Shown here: in pieces, positions 52,948-63,199 of the stretch
Position numbering within the stretch: position 1 is the stretch's first letter
How the letters are laid out: every line of letters starts with the position of its first letter
Assembly (NCBI RefSeq): GCF_005250615.1
Contig: NZ_SULM01000001.1
Span: 1 to 64,000 of the forward strand
Source of the DNA: Pseudomonas rhizoryzae
GTDB taxonomy: Bacteria; Pseudomonadota; Gammaproteobacteria; Pseudomonadales; Pseudomonadaceae
Length of the DNA stretch: 64,000 bases
Direction: 5' to 3'
Notes under the pieces: model-generated
Seen by the model: the letters and a program-made list of their open reading frames with translations, nothing else
Databases searched by the model: none
Told to the model about the DNA's origin: nothing
Made by a program: the position numbers and the translations under genes

Positions 52948-53760
52948 TCAGGCAGCCTGGCTGAAGGTGGCAGCGGTATCGCGGGCGTTGGGCAGTACCA
53001 GGGTCAGTTGTTCGAGATCGATGTCGGCGAACAGGGGACCGCTCAGGTCCATGATCTTGCTGTCGCCGGCGTTCTCGTGCAGCACCTCGGCCACGGCGAC
53101 TGCCTGGGCCACGATCAGGGCGTAACCGTTGCCCTCGGGTGCCTGCAGCGGGCGAGCCTGGAAGGCGATGGCATCGCGCAGCACCTGCGGTAGCTGCCAG
53201 CGGCGCGCGAGCTCAGCGCCCACTTCCGGATAGCCGAAGCCCAGTTGCAGGGTTTCATCGGCGGCGCGGTGGCTGCTGGCGGTGCCCGGTCCGGCCAGGC
53301 TCGGGGCCAGTTCCGGAGTGCCGCTCTGGATCAGCAGTTCGCCGATGTCGTGCAGCATGCCGCAGGTGAAGGCGGTCTCCTGGTCCAGTCCGGCCTGCTT
53401 GGCCAGCGGTTTGCACAGGCTGGCGACCAGGAAGCTGTTGTACCAGAAGGCTTGCAGATCGAAGCCAGGGGCCGCCTGGAAGCCGCCGGCGAAGGCCGAG
53501 GCCAGCACCAGGGTGCGCAGGGTGTTGAAGCCCAGGCGCATGGCAGCGTCGTCGATACTGGTGGATTCACGGGCACCGCGAAAGCGCGCCGAGTTGGCCA
53601 GGCGCAGCACCTTGGCGGCGATGACGGGGTCACGCGCGACGGTGCGCGACAGGGTTTCGATGCTGGTATTGGGATCGTCGAACTGCTGGATCAGGATCTG
53701 CGCCACTTCGGGAACGCTGGGCAGGTTGTGCAGTTGGGCAAACAGGGTGTCGAGTTGCAT
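52948..53760 (-). CDS. HDOD-domain signalling protein
   Basis: 270 residues, one HDOD domain (about 10-210): LPSVPEVAQILIQQFDDPNT, VARDPVIAAKVLRLANSARF, LGFNTLRTLVLASAF and CGMLHDIGELLI. HDOD domains are degenerate HD phosphohydrolases that act in signalling and stress or motility control. No partner output domain is fused. Directly beyond attR on the chromosomal side. Confidence 0.92.
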   Translation of the reverse strand: MQLDTLFAQLHNLPSVPEVAQILIQQFDDPNTSIETLSRTVARDPVIAAKVLRLANSARFRGARESTSIDDAAMRLGFNTLRTLVLASAFAGGFQAAPGFDLQAFWYNSFLVASLCKPLAKQAGLDQETAFTCGMLHDIGELLIQSGTPELAPSLAGPGTASSHRAADETLQLGFGYPEVGAELARRWQLPQVLRDAIAFQARPLQAPEGNGYALIVAQAVAVAEVLHENAGDSKIMDLSGPLFADIDLEQLTLVLPNARDTAATFSQAA

Positions 53761-53944
53761 AGGCGGTCTCCGAGAGATGGATATATCTCCTTACATACCC
53801 AATCATCGGTCGAACCAACGGATTTCTGTAATTGGCATGTGACGATCGGTCGCAGAGGCTCTGGGGCAAGGTTTTCGAAAACCTAAAAAAACTTTTCTTA
53901 ACAGTAAGTTAGATAGATAGACTCAGACTCGTCTGGACGTCTGA

Positions 53945-54676
53945 TTACCGTTCGTCGAGTTCGAAATTGCGTTGGATCAGGCCAGAAGAGCTGGCTTCCA
54001 GCACCCAGCCACTGCTGTCCCAGTCACCCAGCACGATGCGCTGCGCCGGTTTACCGTTCACCTGCACGTCATGGGTGGCGGGTCTGTGGGTGTGCCCGTG
54101 GATCAGCGTCGTCACCTGGACCGCCTGCATTTCCCGTTCGACCTCGGCCTCGGTGACATCGGTGATGTCCATGGCCTTGGCGCGGGTCTGCTGGCGACTC
54201 TCGTTGCGCAGCTTGCGCGCCAGCTTCTGGCGGGTGGCGAGCGGCAGATGACGCAGGACGAAGAGGGTGAGGGGATGGCGCAGGATGCGGCGCAGCTTCT
54301 GGTAGCCCTCGTCACGGGTGCAGAGGGTATCGCCGTGCATCAGCAGCACGCGCTGGCCGTGGAAGTCGGCGATATGGCGATCCGGCAGCAGGCGGCATCC
54401 TGCCTGGCGGCAGAAAGCCTTGCCGATGAGAAAGTCACGATTGCCGTGCATCAGATAGATGGCTGTGCCGCTGTCGGCCAAGGCACGCAGGGCAGTGGCG
54501 ATCTCCTTTTCGAAAGGCCCCATGGCATCGTCGCCGATCCAGGCTTCGAACAGGTCGCCGAGGATGTAGAGCGCCTCGGCACCGCGGGCCCGCGTCTCGA
54601 GAAGATGCAAAAACGCCCGGACGATGTCCGGGCGTTGCGGTTCGAGATGCAGGTCGGAGACCAGTAGAATGCTCAT
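53945..54676 (-). CDS. lpxH: UDP-2,3-diacylglucosamine pyrophosphatase
   Basis: 243 residues from [12 protein letters not shown]. Calcineurin-type metallophosphoesterase with all metal motifs: SDLHL (D8, H10), [23 protein letters not shown] and HGHTHRP. Cleaves UDP-diacylglucosamine to lipid X in lipid A synthesis, at the inner face of the inner membrane. One base separates it from the ppiB stop. Confidence 0.96.
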   Translation of the reverse strand: MSILLVSDLHLEPQRPDIVRAFLHLLETRARGAEALYILGDLFEAWIGDDAMGPFEKEIATALRALADSGTAIYLMHGNRDFLIGKAFCRQAGCRLLPDRHIADFHGQRVLLMHGDTLCTRDEGYQKLRRILRHPLTLFVLRHLPLATRQKLARKLRNESRQQTRAKAMDITDVTEAEVEREMQAVQVTTLIHGHTHRPATHDVQVNGKPAQRIVLGDWDSSGWVLEASSSGLIQRNFELDER

Positions 54677-54677
54677 C

Positions 54678-55178
54678 TTACTCAGCGGGGACGATCTCGG
54701 CCTTCTCGATGATGACGTCTTCGCTCGGCACGTCCTGGTGACCGGCCTTGCTGGTGGTGGCGACGCCCTTGATGGCGTTGACCACGTCCATGCCCTCGAC
54801 CACCTTGCCGAACACGGCATAGCCCCAACCCTGGCTGGTGGGCGCGGTATGGTTGAGGAAGGTGTTGTTGGACACGTTGATGAAGAACTGCGCCGAGGCG
54901 GAGTGCGGGTCCATGGTGCGGGCCATGGCGACGGTGCCGATGTCGTTGGAAACGCCGTTGTTGGCTTCGTTCTTGATCGGGGCGCGGGTTGGCTTCTGCT
55001 TCATGCCCGGCTCGAAACCACCGCCCTGGATCATGAAGTTGCCGATCACGCGGTGGAAGATGGTGCCGTCGTAGTGACCGCTCTTGACGTATTCCTTGAA
55101 GTTGGCCGCGGTGTCGGGCGCCTTGTCCTCGAACAGTTCCAGGGTGATGACGCCGTGGTTGGTGTGCAGCTTGATCAT
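54678..55178 (-). CDS. ppiB: cytoplasmic peptidyl-prolyl isomerase B (cyclophilin)
   Basis: 166 residues from [16 protein letters not shown]. Cyclophilin core with active-site [14 protein letters not shown] (Arg, Phe, Met, Gln) and [18 protein letters not shown]. No signal peptide, so the cytoplasmic PpiB type. Accelerates proline cis-trans isomerisation. Upstream of lpxH in one transcript; divergent from glnS. Confidence 0.96.
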   Translation of the reverse strand: MIKLHTNHGVITLELFEDKAPDTAANFKEYVKSGHYDGTIFHRVIGNFMIQGGGFEPGMKQKPTRAPIKNEANNGVSNDIGTVAMARTMDPHSASAQFFINVSNNTFLNHTAPTSQGWGYAVFGKVVEGMDVVNAIKGVATTSKAGHQDVPSEDVIIEKAEIVPAE

Positions 55179-55325
55179 GGCAGCGAATCCGTAAGCTAAG
55201 GGGGACAGCATCCAGACCCGACGAGGGCCTCAAGGGTTTCGCCGGGACTTGACGGGTTGGGCTATGATACGGGTTTACCTTTGCCCGGCCTACCCTGGCC
55301 GCGCGTCTGCCCAGTTAAGGATCCC

Positions 55326-57014
55326 ATGAGCAAGCCGACTTCCGACTCGTCCACCGCCGCCAAAGCCGCCCCCGCGCATTTCCTGCGGCAGATCGTCCAG
55401 GCCGACCTGGACGCCGGCAAGCAGGCCAAGATCGTCACCCGTTTCCCCCCGGAGCCCAACGGCTATCTGCACATCGGCCACGCCAAGTCGATCTGCGTGA
55501 ACTTCGGCCTGGCCAAGGAATTCGGCGGCGACTGTCATCTGCGTTTCGACGACACCAACCCGGCCAAGGAAGACCAGGAATACATCGACGCCATCAAGAG
55601 CGACGTGCACTGGCTGGGCTTCGACTGGGCCGGTGAGGTGCGCTACGCCTCCGGCTATTTCGACCAGCTCTACGCCTGGGCGGTGAACCTGATCGAGCAG
55701 GGCTTGGCCTACGTCTGCGACCTCACCCCCGAGCAGGCCCGCGAATACCGCGGCAGCCTCACCGAGCCGGGTCGCAACAGCCCCTTCCGCGACCGCTCCG
55801 TGGCTGAGAACCTCGACCTCTTCGCCCGCATGAAGGCCGGCGAATTCAAGGATGGCGAAAAGGTGCTGCGCGCCAAGATCGACATGGCTTCGCCCAACAT
55901 GAATCTGCGCGATCCCATCCTCTACCGCATCCGCCATGCCCATCACCACCAGACCGGTGATGCCTGGTGCATCTACCCGAGCTATGACTTCACCCATGGC
56001 CAATCCGATGCCATCGAGGGCGTGACCCACTCCATCTGCACCCTGGAGTTCGAGGATCATCGCCCGCTGTACGAATGGTTCCTGGCCCACCTGCCGGTGC
56101 CGGCCCAGCCGCGCCAGTACGAATTCGCCCGCCTCAACCTGAACTACACCGTCACCAGCAAGCGCAAGCTCAAGCAACTGGTGGATGAAAACCATGTGAA
56201 CGGCTGGGACGATCCGCGCATGTCGACCCTGTCGGGCTATCGCCGTCGCGGCTACACCCCGGCGTCCATCCGCAACTTCTGCGAGATGATCGGCGTGACC
56301 CGCTCCAATGGCGTGGTCGACGTGGCCATGCTGGAATTCGCCATCCGCGAGGACCTGGATCAGAATGCTCCGCGCGCCATGTGCGTGCTCAAGCCGCTCA
56401 AGGTGGTGATCACCAACTACCCCGAAGGCCAGGTGGAAAACCTGGAACTGGCGCGGCATCCCAAGCAGGACCTGGGCGTGCGGCAGCTGCCCTTCACCCG
56501 CGAGCTGTACATCGATCAGGGTGACTACGAAGAGAATCCGCCCAAGGGCTACAAGCGCCTGGAGCCGGGTGGCGAGGTGCGCCTGCGCGGCAGCTACGTG
56601 ATCCGCGCCGACGAGGCGATCAAGGATGCCGATGGCAACGTCGTCGAACTGCGCTGCAGCTACGACCCGGACACCCTGGGCAAGAACCCCGAGGGTCGCA
56701 AGGTCAAGGGCGTGATCCACTGGGTGCCGGCCGAAGGCAGCGTGGAGTGCGAGGTGCGCCTCTATGATCGCCTGTTCCGCTCCGCGCAGCCGGAGAAGAG
56801 CGAAGAGGGCGGCAGCTTCCTCGACAACATCAACCCCGAGTCCCTGGTGGTGCTCCAGGGCTGCCGCGCCGAGCCGTCGCTGGCTCAGGCCCAGCCGGAA
56901 GACCGCTTCCAGTTCGAGCGCGAAGGCTACTTCTGCGTCGATCTCAAGGATTCGGCGCCCGGCAAGCCGGTGTTCAACCGCACCGTGACCCTGCGCGACT
57001 CCTGGGGGCAATGA
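55326..57014 (+). CDS. glnS: glutaminyl-tRNA synthetase
   Basis: 562 residues from [21 protein letters not shown] precedes the ATG. Class I synthetase: [15 protein letters not shown] carries the HIGH motif and [10 protein letters not shown] is the KMSKS equivalent. The C-terminal beta-barrels bind the anticodon. Charges tRNA-Gln directly. Its stop overlaps the cysS start region (ATGATGG). Confidence 0.97.
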   Translation: MSKPTSDSSTAAKAAPAHFLRQIVQADLDAGKQAKIVTRFPPEPNGYLHIGHAKSICVNFGLAKEFGGDCHLRFDDTNPAKEDQEYIDAIKSDVHWLGFDWAGEVRYASGYFDQLYAWAVNLIEQGLAYVCDLTPEQAREYRGSLTEPGRNSPFRDRSVAENLDLFARMKAGEFKDGEKVLRAKIDMASPNMNLRDPILYRIRHAHHHQTGDAWCIYPSYDFTHGQSDAIEGVTHSICTLEFEDHRPLYEWFLAHLPVPAQPRQYEFARLNLNYTVTSKRKLKQLVDENHVNGWDDPRMSTLSGYRRRGYTPASIRNFCEMIGVTRSNGVVDVAMLEFAIREDLDQNAPRAMCVLKPLKVVITNYPEGQVENLELARHPKQDLGVRQLPFTRELYIDQGDYEENPPKGYKRLEPGGEVRLRGSYVIRADEAIKDADGNVVELRCSYDPDTLGKNPEGRKVKGVIHWVPAEGSVECEVRLYDRLFRSAQPEKSEEGGSFLDNINPESLVVLQGCRAEPSLAQAQPEDRFQFEREGYFCVDLKDSAPGKPVFNRTVTLRDSWGQ

Positions 57015-58399
57015 TGGCGCTGCATCTCTACAACACCCTGACCAAGACTAAGGAAGCCTTTACGCCGCTGGTGCCGGGCCAAGTACGGATGTACGTCTGC
57101 GGCATGACCGTCTACGACTACTGCCACCTGGGCCACGGCCGCAGCATGGTGGCCTTCGACGTCATCACCCGCTGGCTGCGCCATAGCGGCTACGACCTCA
57201 CCTACGTGCGCAACATCACCGACATCGACGACAAGATCATCAACCGCGCCAATGCCAACGGTGAGCCCTTCACCGACCTGGTGGGCCGGATGATCGACGC
57301 CATGCACGAGGACGAGGCGCGGCTGAATATCCGCAAGCCCGATCAGGAGCCGCGCGCCACCGACCATATCGGCGGCATGCACGCCATGATCCAGACCTTG
57401 ATCGACAAGGGCTACGCCTATGCCCCGGGCAATGGCGACGTCTACTACCGGGTCAACCGTTTCGCCGGCTACGGCAAGCTGTCGCGGCGGCGGATCGAGG
57501 ACCTGCGCATCGGTGCCCGCATCGAGCCGGGCGAGGCCAAGGAAGATCCGCTGGACTTCGTGCTGTGGAAGGGCGCCAAACCGGGCGAGCCGAGCTGGCA
57601 GTCGCCCTGGGGCGAAGGACGGCCGGGCTGGCACATCGAGTGCTCGGTGATGTCCACCTGCTGCCTGGGCGAGACCTTCGACATCCACGGCGGCGGCAAC
57701 GACCTGGAATTCCCGCACCACGAGAACGAGATCGCCCAGAGCGAGGCGGCCACCGGCAAGCCCTACGCCAACGCCTGGCTGCATTGCGGGATGATCACCA
57801 TCAATGGCGAGAAGATGTCCAAGTCGCTGGGCAACTTCTTCACCCTGCGTGAGGTGCTGGAGAAGTACCACCCCGAGGTGGTGCGCTACCTGCTGATCGC
57901 CAGCCACTACCGCAGTCCGATCAACTACTCGGAAGACAACCTGCGCGAAGCCAAGGGCGCCCTGGAGCGTTTCTACCATTCGCTCAAGGGCTTGCCCCAG
58001 GCGCCGGCCCAGGGTGGTGAAAGCTACGCCGAGCGCTTCGCCCAGTGCATGGACGACGACTTCAACACCGCCGGTGCCTGTGGCGTGCTGTTCGAGCTGG
58101 CCCGTGAGATCAACCGCCTGCGTGAGAGCGATCCGGCCGCGGCGGCTGGCCTGGCCGGTCGTCTGCGCGAGCTGGGCGAGGTGCTCGGCGTGCTACAGCT
58201 GGAGCCGGAAGCCTTCCTGCGCGCCGATGCGGCGGGCCGGGTGGATGCGGCCGAGGTCGAGGCGCTGATCCAGGCCCGGCTGACCGCGCGTGCCGAAAAG
58301 AACTGGGCGGAGTCCGACCGTATCCGTGATCAGCTCACCGCCCTGGGCGTGGTGCTGGAAGACGGCAAGGGCGGCACCACCTGGCGGTTGGCGGAGTAA
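57014..58399 (+). CDS. cysS: cysteinyl-tRNA synthetase
   Basis: 461 residues from [14 protein letters not shown] (an ATG one codon earlier overlaps the glnS stop). HIGH motif as [14 protein letters not shown] in [12 protein letters not shown]. Zn ligands: Cys of YVCGMTV, Cys in HIECSVM, and His/Glu of [11 protein letters not shown] monomeric class I synthetase, cotranslated with glnS. Confidence 0.97.
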   Translation: MALHLYNTLTKTKEAFTPLVPGQVRMYVCGMTVYDYCHLGHGRSMVAFDVITRWLRHSGYDLTYVRNITDIDDKIINRANANGEPFTDLVGRMIDAMHEDEARLNIRKPDQEPRATDHIGGMHAMIQTLIDKGYAYAPGNGDVYYRVNRFAGYGKLSRRRIEDLRIGARIEPGEAKEDPLDFVLWKGAKPGEPSWQSPWGEGRPGWHIECSVMSTCCLGETFDIHGGGNDLEFPHHENEIAQSEAATGKPYANAWLHCGMITINGEKMSKSLGNFFTLREVLEKYHPEVVRYLLIASHYRSPINYSEDNLREAKGALERFYHSLKGLPQAPAQGGESYAERFAQCMDDDFNTAGACGVLFELAREINRLRESDPAAAAGLAGRLRELGEVLGVLQLEPEAFLRADAAGRVDAAEVEALIQARLTARAEKNWAESDRIRDQLTALGVVLEDGKGGTTWRLAE

Positions 58400-58430
58400 G
58401 CGACGCCAGGGGTGAATCGAAGCACTGCCC

Positions 58431-58570
58431 GTAGGGTGGATGACGGCGCAGCCTCATCCACGCGCTACGCAACTTGGTAGGTGTCCGTCCCCGGAAAACG
58501 CTGCGCGGTTTTCCAGGCTACAGGGCTACGGAGTGCGTCGTAGGGTGGACAACGGCGCAGCCTTGTCCAC
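58431..58570. repeat. GTAGGGTGGA...TCCAC intergenic inverted repeats
   Basis: Two related palindromes, GTGGATGACGGCGCAGCC then TCATCCAC (58436-58461) and GTGGACAACGGCGCAGCC then TTGTCCAC (to 58570), with GGAAAACG...CGGTTTTCC (58493-58514) between. They relate to the repeats at the left end of the window and fill the gap between convergent cysS and the helicase gene. Confidence 0.7.
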
Positions 58571-58587
58571 CACCCCCATCCTCCGTG

Positions 58588-59898
58588 TTACTTGCGCGGC
58601 TTGCCGAAGCCGGGCGCTTTGCGCACCGACTTGACCTTGGGCTTGCCGTCTTCCACCCAGCGACCCAGCGGCTTGTCGGACACCGGCGCGCCGACCTTGG
58701 GTTTCTTCGGCTTCTTGGGCTTCTTCATCACCAGTCCGCCCGGGCCGGTCTGGGGAACGCGGTGGTCGGGGATGAAGTCCGGCTCGTCGCGGCGCATGAG
58801 GATCTGGCCGATCAGGGTCTCGATGGCCGCCAACTGCTCGACCTCATCGGCGCAGACCAGCGACACCGCCTGGCCCTGGTTGCCGGCACGGCCGGTCCGA
58901 CCGATGCGGTGGACGTAGTCCTCGGCGACGATGGGCAAATCCAGGTTGACCACCAGCGGGAGGTCCTGGATGTCCAGGCCACGAGCGGCGACGTCGGTGG
59001 CCACCAGGATGTCCGCCTCGCCGGCCTTGAAGCGGGCGAGGGCGCGCAGCCGGGCGGGCTGGGGCTTGTCGCCGTGGATGGACTCCGCCGCCAGGCCTTC
59101 GGCCTGCAGGGCTTCCACCAGTTGCTCCACGCCCTTGCGCGTCTTGGCGAATACCAGCACCTGCTGGCGGCGTCCGCTGCGATAGAGGTGCAGGAAGAGC
59201 TCGGTCTTGCGCTTCTTGTCGACCGGTATCACCCACTGTTTGACGGTGACGGCGGCGGTGTTGCGCGGACTGACGTCGAGGGTCTGCGGATCGCGCAGTA
59301 CCGGCGCGGCCAGCTGGCGCACGGCATCGGAGAAGGTCGCCGAGAACAGCAGGGTCTGGCGCTTGCGCGGCAGCATGACGAACAACTCGCCCAACTGCCG
59401 GGAAAAGCCCAGGTCGAGCATGCGATCGGCTTCGTCCAGTACCAGCACCTGCACCTGATCGAAGCGCACGGCGTTCTGGTTGAACAGGTCGAGCAGGCGC
59501 CCCGGGGTCGCTACCAGCACGTCCACGCCCTTGCGCAGCTTCATCATCTGCGGATTGATGCTGACGCCACCATAGGCCACGGCGGTACGCAGCGGCAGGT
59601 GCTGGGCATAGTCACGCAGGCTGGCGTGGACCTGTTCGGCCAGTTCGCGGGTAGGGGTGAGGATCAGGGCGCGGATGTGGTTGGGCGCCACCGCCGGACC
59701 TTCCTGCACCAGCCGCTGCAAGAGCGGCAGGCCGAAGGCGCCGGTCTTGCCGGTACCCGTCTGGGCCGCGGCCAGCAGATCGCGACCGGCCAGCACGGCC
59801 GGGATCGCCTGGCGCTGAATGGGAGTAGGGGAGCTGTGCTCCAGGGCGGTGAGCGCCTGCAGCAGGGGATCGATGAGGCCGAGGTCGGCAAAGGTCAT
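58588..59898 (-). CDS. rhlE: DEAD-box RNA helicase, RhlE type
   Basis: 436 residues. Q motif FADLGL...TPIQRQAIP, Walker A AAAQTGTGKT (43-52), DEAD in LVLDEADRMLDLGF, SAT in LLFSATFSD, and HRIGRTGRAG. A basic Lys/Pro C-terminal tail (KKPKKPKKPKVG) follows. Unwinds RNA in decay or ribosome assembly. RhlE1 or RhlE2 status cannot be told from the window. Confidence 0.93.
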   Translation of the reverse strand: MTFADLGLIDPLLQALTALEHSSPTPIQRQAIPAVLAGRDLLAAAQTGTGKTGAFGLPLLQRLVQEGPAVAPNHIRALILTPTRELAEQVHASLRDYAQHLPLRTAVAYGGVSINPQMMKLRKGVDVLVATPGRLLDLFNQNAVRFDQVQVLVLDEADRMLDLGFSRQLGELFVMLPRKRQTLLFSATFSDAVRQLAAPVLRDPQTLDVSPRNTAAVTVKQWVIPVDKKRKTELFLHLYRSGRRQQVLVFAKTRKGVEQLVEALQAEGLAAESIHGDKPQPARLRALARFKAGEADILVATDVAARGLDIQDLPLVVNLDLPIVAEDYVHRIGRTGRAGNQGQAVSLVCADEVEQLAAIETLIGQILMRRDEPDFIPDHRVPQTGPGGLVMKKPKKPKKPKVGAPVSDKPLGRWVEDGKPKVKSVRKAPGFGKPRK

Positions 59899-60036
59899 GA
59901 CAGGCCTGGATGGCGACGAAAAGGGAGCGAATTCTAGGCCGACTGTGATGCGCGCTCAAACTTTGTAGCCAGGCGGCGGCTGCGCGCTGAATCCCGGCGC
60001 GGCATAGTGGTCAGTTCTGCGGCCACAGGAGACCCT

Positions 60037-61926
60037 ATGATCGACGCGAGTGCCTTACCCCCGGTATTGGCTGGTCCGCTGCTGCGGCGGGTCGAGTCAT
60101 CGCGGCTGCTGCTCTGGCTGGTGACCACCGGCGCCGAGGCGCCTGGTCCGCGGTTTTGGCAGGACGAGGTAGAACTGGCAGTGCGTAGCGAGGTGCGTTG
60201 CCTGCGGCTGGGCGAACAGGCCTATCTACAGTTGATCGAGGTCTGGCCGGAGGCGGCGTTGCCGACGGATGTCTTCATCGACTACGACGTGCAACTGCCT
60301 GCTGGCGGGATGCGCGACTGGGCGCCGCATCTGCTCGACACCCAGGGCGAGCTGCCACGTTTCGTCCTGCGACGGCGCTTCGATCATCTGCTCCACGGCT
60401 CCTGCCGCAAGCCCCATCACGCCTCGCCCGACGGCCTGGTCGCGGTCGATCGTCTGCTGCAGGGCTGCAACACCGCCCAGGAACGGCCGGCGGCTTTGCT
60501 GCTCACCGGCGACCAGGTCTACGCCGACGACGTGGCCGGGCCCATGCTGCTGGCCGTGCAGGCGCTGATCCGCCGCCTCGGGCTATATGGCGAGTTGCTC
60601 GAAGGCGCTGTGGTGGCGGACAGCGAGGCCCTGATGGCCCATGCGGCCAACCTCTACCATCGCGAGGACCTGCTGCCGGCCTTCAAGTCCAACCGGGCGC
60701 TGCGCGAACGTTTCTTCGGGGGAGTGGAGAAGCCGATCTTCACCTCCACCAATGCGCACAATCACCTGGTGACCCTGAGCGAGGTCCTGGCCCTGTACCT
60801 GCTCTGCTGGTCGCCCGCGCCCTGGACCCTGATCGACGTCGAACCGCCGGCGCTGGACGAACAGGACCGCGAGCGCTATGCCCGGGAGTCGCGCTGCATC
60901 GAGGCCTTCGTCGCGACGCTGCCCCAGGCGGCGCGCGCCCTGGCCAGCGTACCGACGCTGATGATCTTCGACGACCACGATGTCACCGACGACTGGAACC
61001 TGTCCGCGCGCTGGGAAGAAACCGCCTACGGCCATCCCTTCTCGCGGCGGATCATCGGCAATGCGCTGCTGGCCTATCTGCTGTGCCAGGCCTGGGGCAA
61101 TGCGCCCGAGTCGGTGGCCGAGCCCCTGGCAGCCACGGAGCGACTGCTGGCCACGGCGGTGGACGATGGCCAGCTGGATTGCCCGGTGCAGAACGCCTGT
61201 ATCGATGACCTCCTGGATTTCCAGGGTTGGCACTACGTGCTCAAGACCGAGCCGCCGCTGATCGTGCTGGACACCCGCACCCGACGCTGGCGCAGCGAGC
61301 GCCGGCTCGAACATCCCTCAGGGCTGATGGACTGGGAGGCCCTGTGCGAGCTGCAACAGGATTTGCTGGACCATCCCTCGGCGGTGATCGTCTCGGCCGC
61401 GCCCATGTTCGGCGTCAAGTTGATCGAGGCGGTGCAGCGCATCTTCACCTGGTTCGGCCAGCCGCTGATGGTGGACGCCGAGAACTGGATGGCCCATCCC
61501 GGTGCGGCCAAGACCATGCTCAATATCTTCCGCCACCGCCGCACCCCGGGTAACTACGTGGTGCTCTCCGGTGACGTCCACTATTCCTTCGTTTACGACA
61601 TCCGCATCCGCGATAGACGCGGCGAGCCGCGGCTCTGGCAGATCACCAGCAGTGGCATCAAGAACGAATTCCCGCCGCGCCTGCTGGCGACGCTGGACCG
61701 GCTCAATCGCTGGCTCTACGCACCCTGGTCGCCGCTCAATGGCTTCACCAAGAGACGTCGCTGGGAACTGCAGCCACGGCTACCGAATCGGCGTGATGCC
61801 GGTGAGCGGCTGTGGAACGGCGCTGGCATCGGCCAGGTGCTGCTGGACGCGGAAGGCCGGCCGGCGGTGATTCGCCAGCACAATGCCGATGGTTCGCCGG
61901 CGACGGAGTTCGTCGAGCGGACCTAG
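60037..61926 (+). CDS. PhoD-like metallophosphatase
   Basis: 629 residues from MIDASALPPVLAG, with AGGAGA before the ATG. The PhoD/calcineurin-like domain shows LLLTGDQVYADDVAG, LMIFDDHDVTDDWN, SAAPMFGVKL and VLSGDVHYSFVYDI, supplying metal ligands Asp, Asp/Asn, His and His. It lacks a signal peptide or Tat motif, unlike secreted PhoD, so it is probably cytoplasmic. Substrate unknown. Its stop overlaps the convergent flavoprotein gene by 4 bases. Confidence 0.85.
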   Translation: MIDASALPPVLAGPLLRRVESSRLLLWLVTTGAEAPGPRFWQDEVELAVRSEVRCLRLGEQAYLQLIEVWPEAALPTDVFIDYDVQLPAGGMRDWAPHLLDTQGELPRFVLRRRFDHLLHGSCRKPHHASPDGLVAVDRLLQGCNTAQERPAALLLTGDQVYADDVAGPMLLAVQALIRRLGLYGELLEGAVVADSEALMAHAANLYHREDLLPAFKSNRALRERFFGGVEKPIFTSTNAHNHLVTLSEVLALYLLCWSPAPWTLIDVEPPALDEQDRERYARESRCIEAFVATLPQAARALASVPTLMIFDDHDVTDDWNLSARWEETAYGHPFSRRIIGNALLAYLLCQAWGNAPESVAEPLAATERLLATAVDDGQLDCPVQNACIDDLLDFQGWHYVLKTEPPLIVLDTRTRRWRSERRLEHPSGLMDWEALCELQQDLLDHPSAVIVSAAPMFGVKLIEAVQRIFTWFGQPLMVDAENWMAHPGAAKTMLNIFRHRRTPGNYVVLSGDVHYSFVYDIRIRDRRGEPRLWQITSSGIKNEFPPRLLATLDRLNRWLYAPWSPLNGFTKRRRWELQPRLPNRRDAGERLWNGAGIGQVLLDAEGRPAVIRQHNADGSPATEFVERT

Positions 61927-63152
61927 CGCTGCTGCAACCAGCGCAGCACGCCTTGTCCCGCCACCCGCCCGCTGGCGAAGCAGGCCGTAAGCAGATAGCC
62001 GCCGGTGGGCGCCTCCCAATCGAGCATCTCGCCCGCGCAGAAGATGCCGGGCAGTTGCCTGAGCATCAGGCCCTCATCCAGCGCTTCCAGGGGGACACCG
62101 CCAGCGCTGCTGATGGCCTCGGCCAGCGGGCGCGGCCTTACCACCGTAAGGGGCAGGGCTTTGCAGGCCTGGGCCAGCCGGCTCATGTCCTGGAAGGCCT
62201 CGGCCGGCGCCAGTTCGCGGAGCAGGGCAGCCCGGGCGCCCTCGATCCCGGCCTGGCGGCGCAGGTGGTTGGCGAGCGATTGACTGCCCCTGGGCTTGGC
62301 GAGGGCGCGGCTGAGATCGGCGAGCTCCCGTTGCGGGGCGAGGTCCAGTGTCAGGGTGGCCTGACCGTCGCGGGCGATGGCCGCACGGATCTCTGCCGAC
62401 AAGGCATAGACGAGGCTGCCTTCGATCCCGCTCTCGGTCAGCACGAATTCCCCTTGGCGCGGCGGCTGGCCGGGCAAGGCGAGAGTGGCGGGCTTGATGG
62501 GGGCGCCGGCATGGCGGGTCTTGAGCAAGTCGCTCCAGCCCGCCACCTCGAAACCGCAATTGGCCGGCTCCAGGGCTCGCAGTGCGATGCCCCGCTCAGC
62601 CAGCAGTGCCTGCCAGGCGCCGTCCGATCCTAGGCGCGGCCAACTGCCGCCGCCGAGCGCCAGCACGCAGGCCTGGGCCTGGACGCTACGCTCGCCGTCG
62701 GGCGTGGCCAGGCGCAGCCTGCCCTCGGCGTCCCAGCCGAGCCAGCGACTGCGGGTATGGATGCGCACGCCCTGGTCGCGCAGCCGATGCAGCCAGGCAC
62801 GCAACAGCGGTGCGGCCTTCATGTCGGTGGGGAAGACCCGTCCCGAGGTGCCGACGAAGGTGTCTATACCCAGCTCATGAATCCAGCGGCGCAGGGCATG
62901 GCTGTCGAAGCCGTCGAGCCACTGGCTGACGGCGATCTCGCGCTCGCGATAGCGTTGGCGGAAGGCGGGCTGGTCTTCGGCATGGGTGATATTCATGCCA
63001 CCGACGCCCGCCAGCAGGAACTTGCGGCCCACCGAGGGCATGGCGTCAAAGAGCTCCACCGCCAGGCCCGCGGCGGCCAGGGTCTCGGCCGCCATCAGGC
63101 CGGCGGGGCCACCCCCGATGACGACGACAGGGGCGGAGGAGGAAGGTGACAT
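61923..63152 (-). CDS. BaiN/HI0933-family flavoprotein (NAD(P)/FAD-dependent)
   Basis: 409 residues. FAD-binding dinucleotide motif GGGPAGLMAAETLAAAGL at 13-30, VLALGGGSWPRLGSDG in the middle and the C-terminal GIFCAGEMLDWEAPTGGYLL that closes the FAD site. The HI0933 branch includes bile-acid reductases and uncharacterised oxidoreductases; the substrate is not predictable. Start at MSPSSSAPVV. Confidence 0.9.
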   Translation of the reverse strand: MSPSSSAPVVVIGGGPAGLMAAETLAAAGLAVELFDAMPSVGRKFLLAGVGGMNITHAEDQPAFRQRYREREIAVSQWLDGFDSHALRRWIHELGIDTFVGTSGRVFPTDMKAAPLLRAWLHRLRDQGVRIHTRSRWLGWDAEGRLRLATPDGERSVQAQACVLALGGGSWPRLGSDGAWQALLAERGIALRALEPANCGFEVAGWSDLLKTRHAGAPIKPATLALPGQPPRQGEFVLTESGIEGSLVYALSAEIRAAIARDGQATLTLDLAPQRELADLSRALAKPRGSQSLANHLRRQAGIEGARAALLRELAPAEAFQDMSRLAQACKALPLTVVRPRPLAEAISSAGGVPLEALDEGLMLRQLPGIFCAGEMLDWEAPTGGYLLTACFASGRVAGQGVLRWLQQR

Positions 63153-63199
63153 GGCGGCATCCAGGGACTACGGAAAAGCCGCCATTGTACGCGAGGCTG

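Noticed and set aside
53875-53900. AGGTTTTCGAAAACCT palindrome upstream of the HDOD gene as a terminator for lpxH
   Set aside because: The T-run lies on the wrong side of the hairpin for minus-strand transcription and it is followed by A on the plus strand, so it does not fit an intrinsic terminator in either direction.
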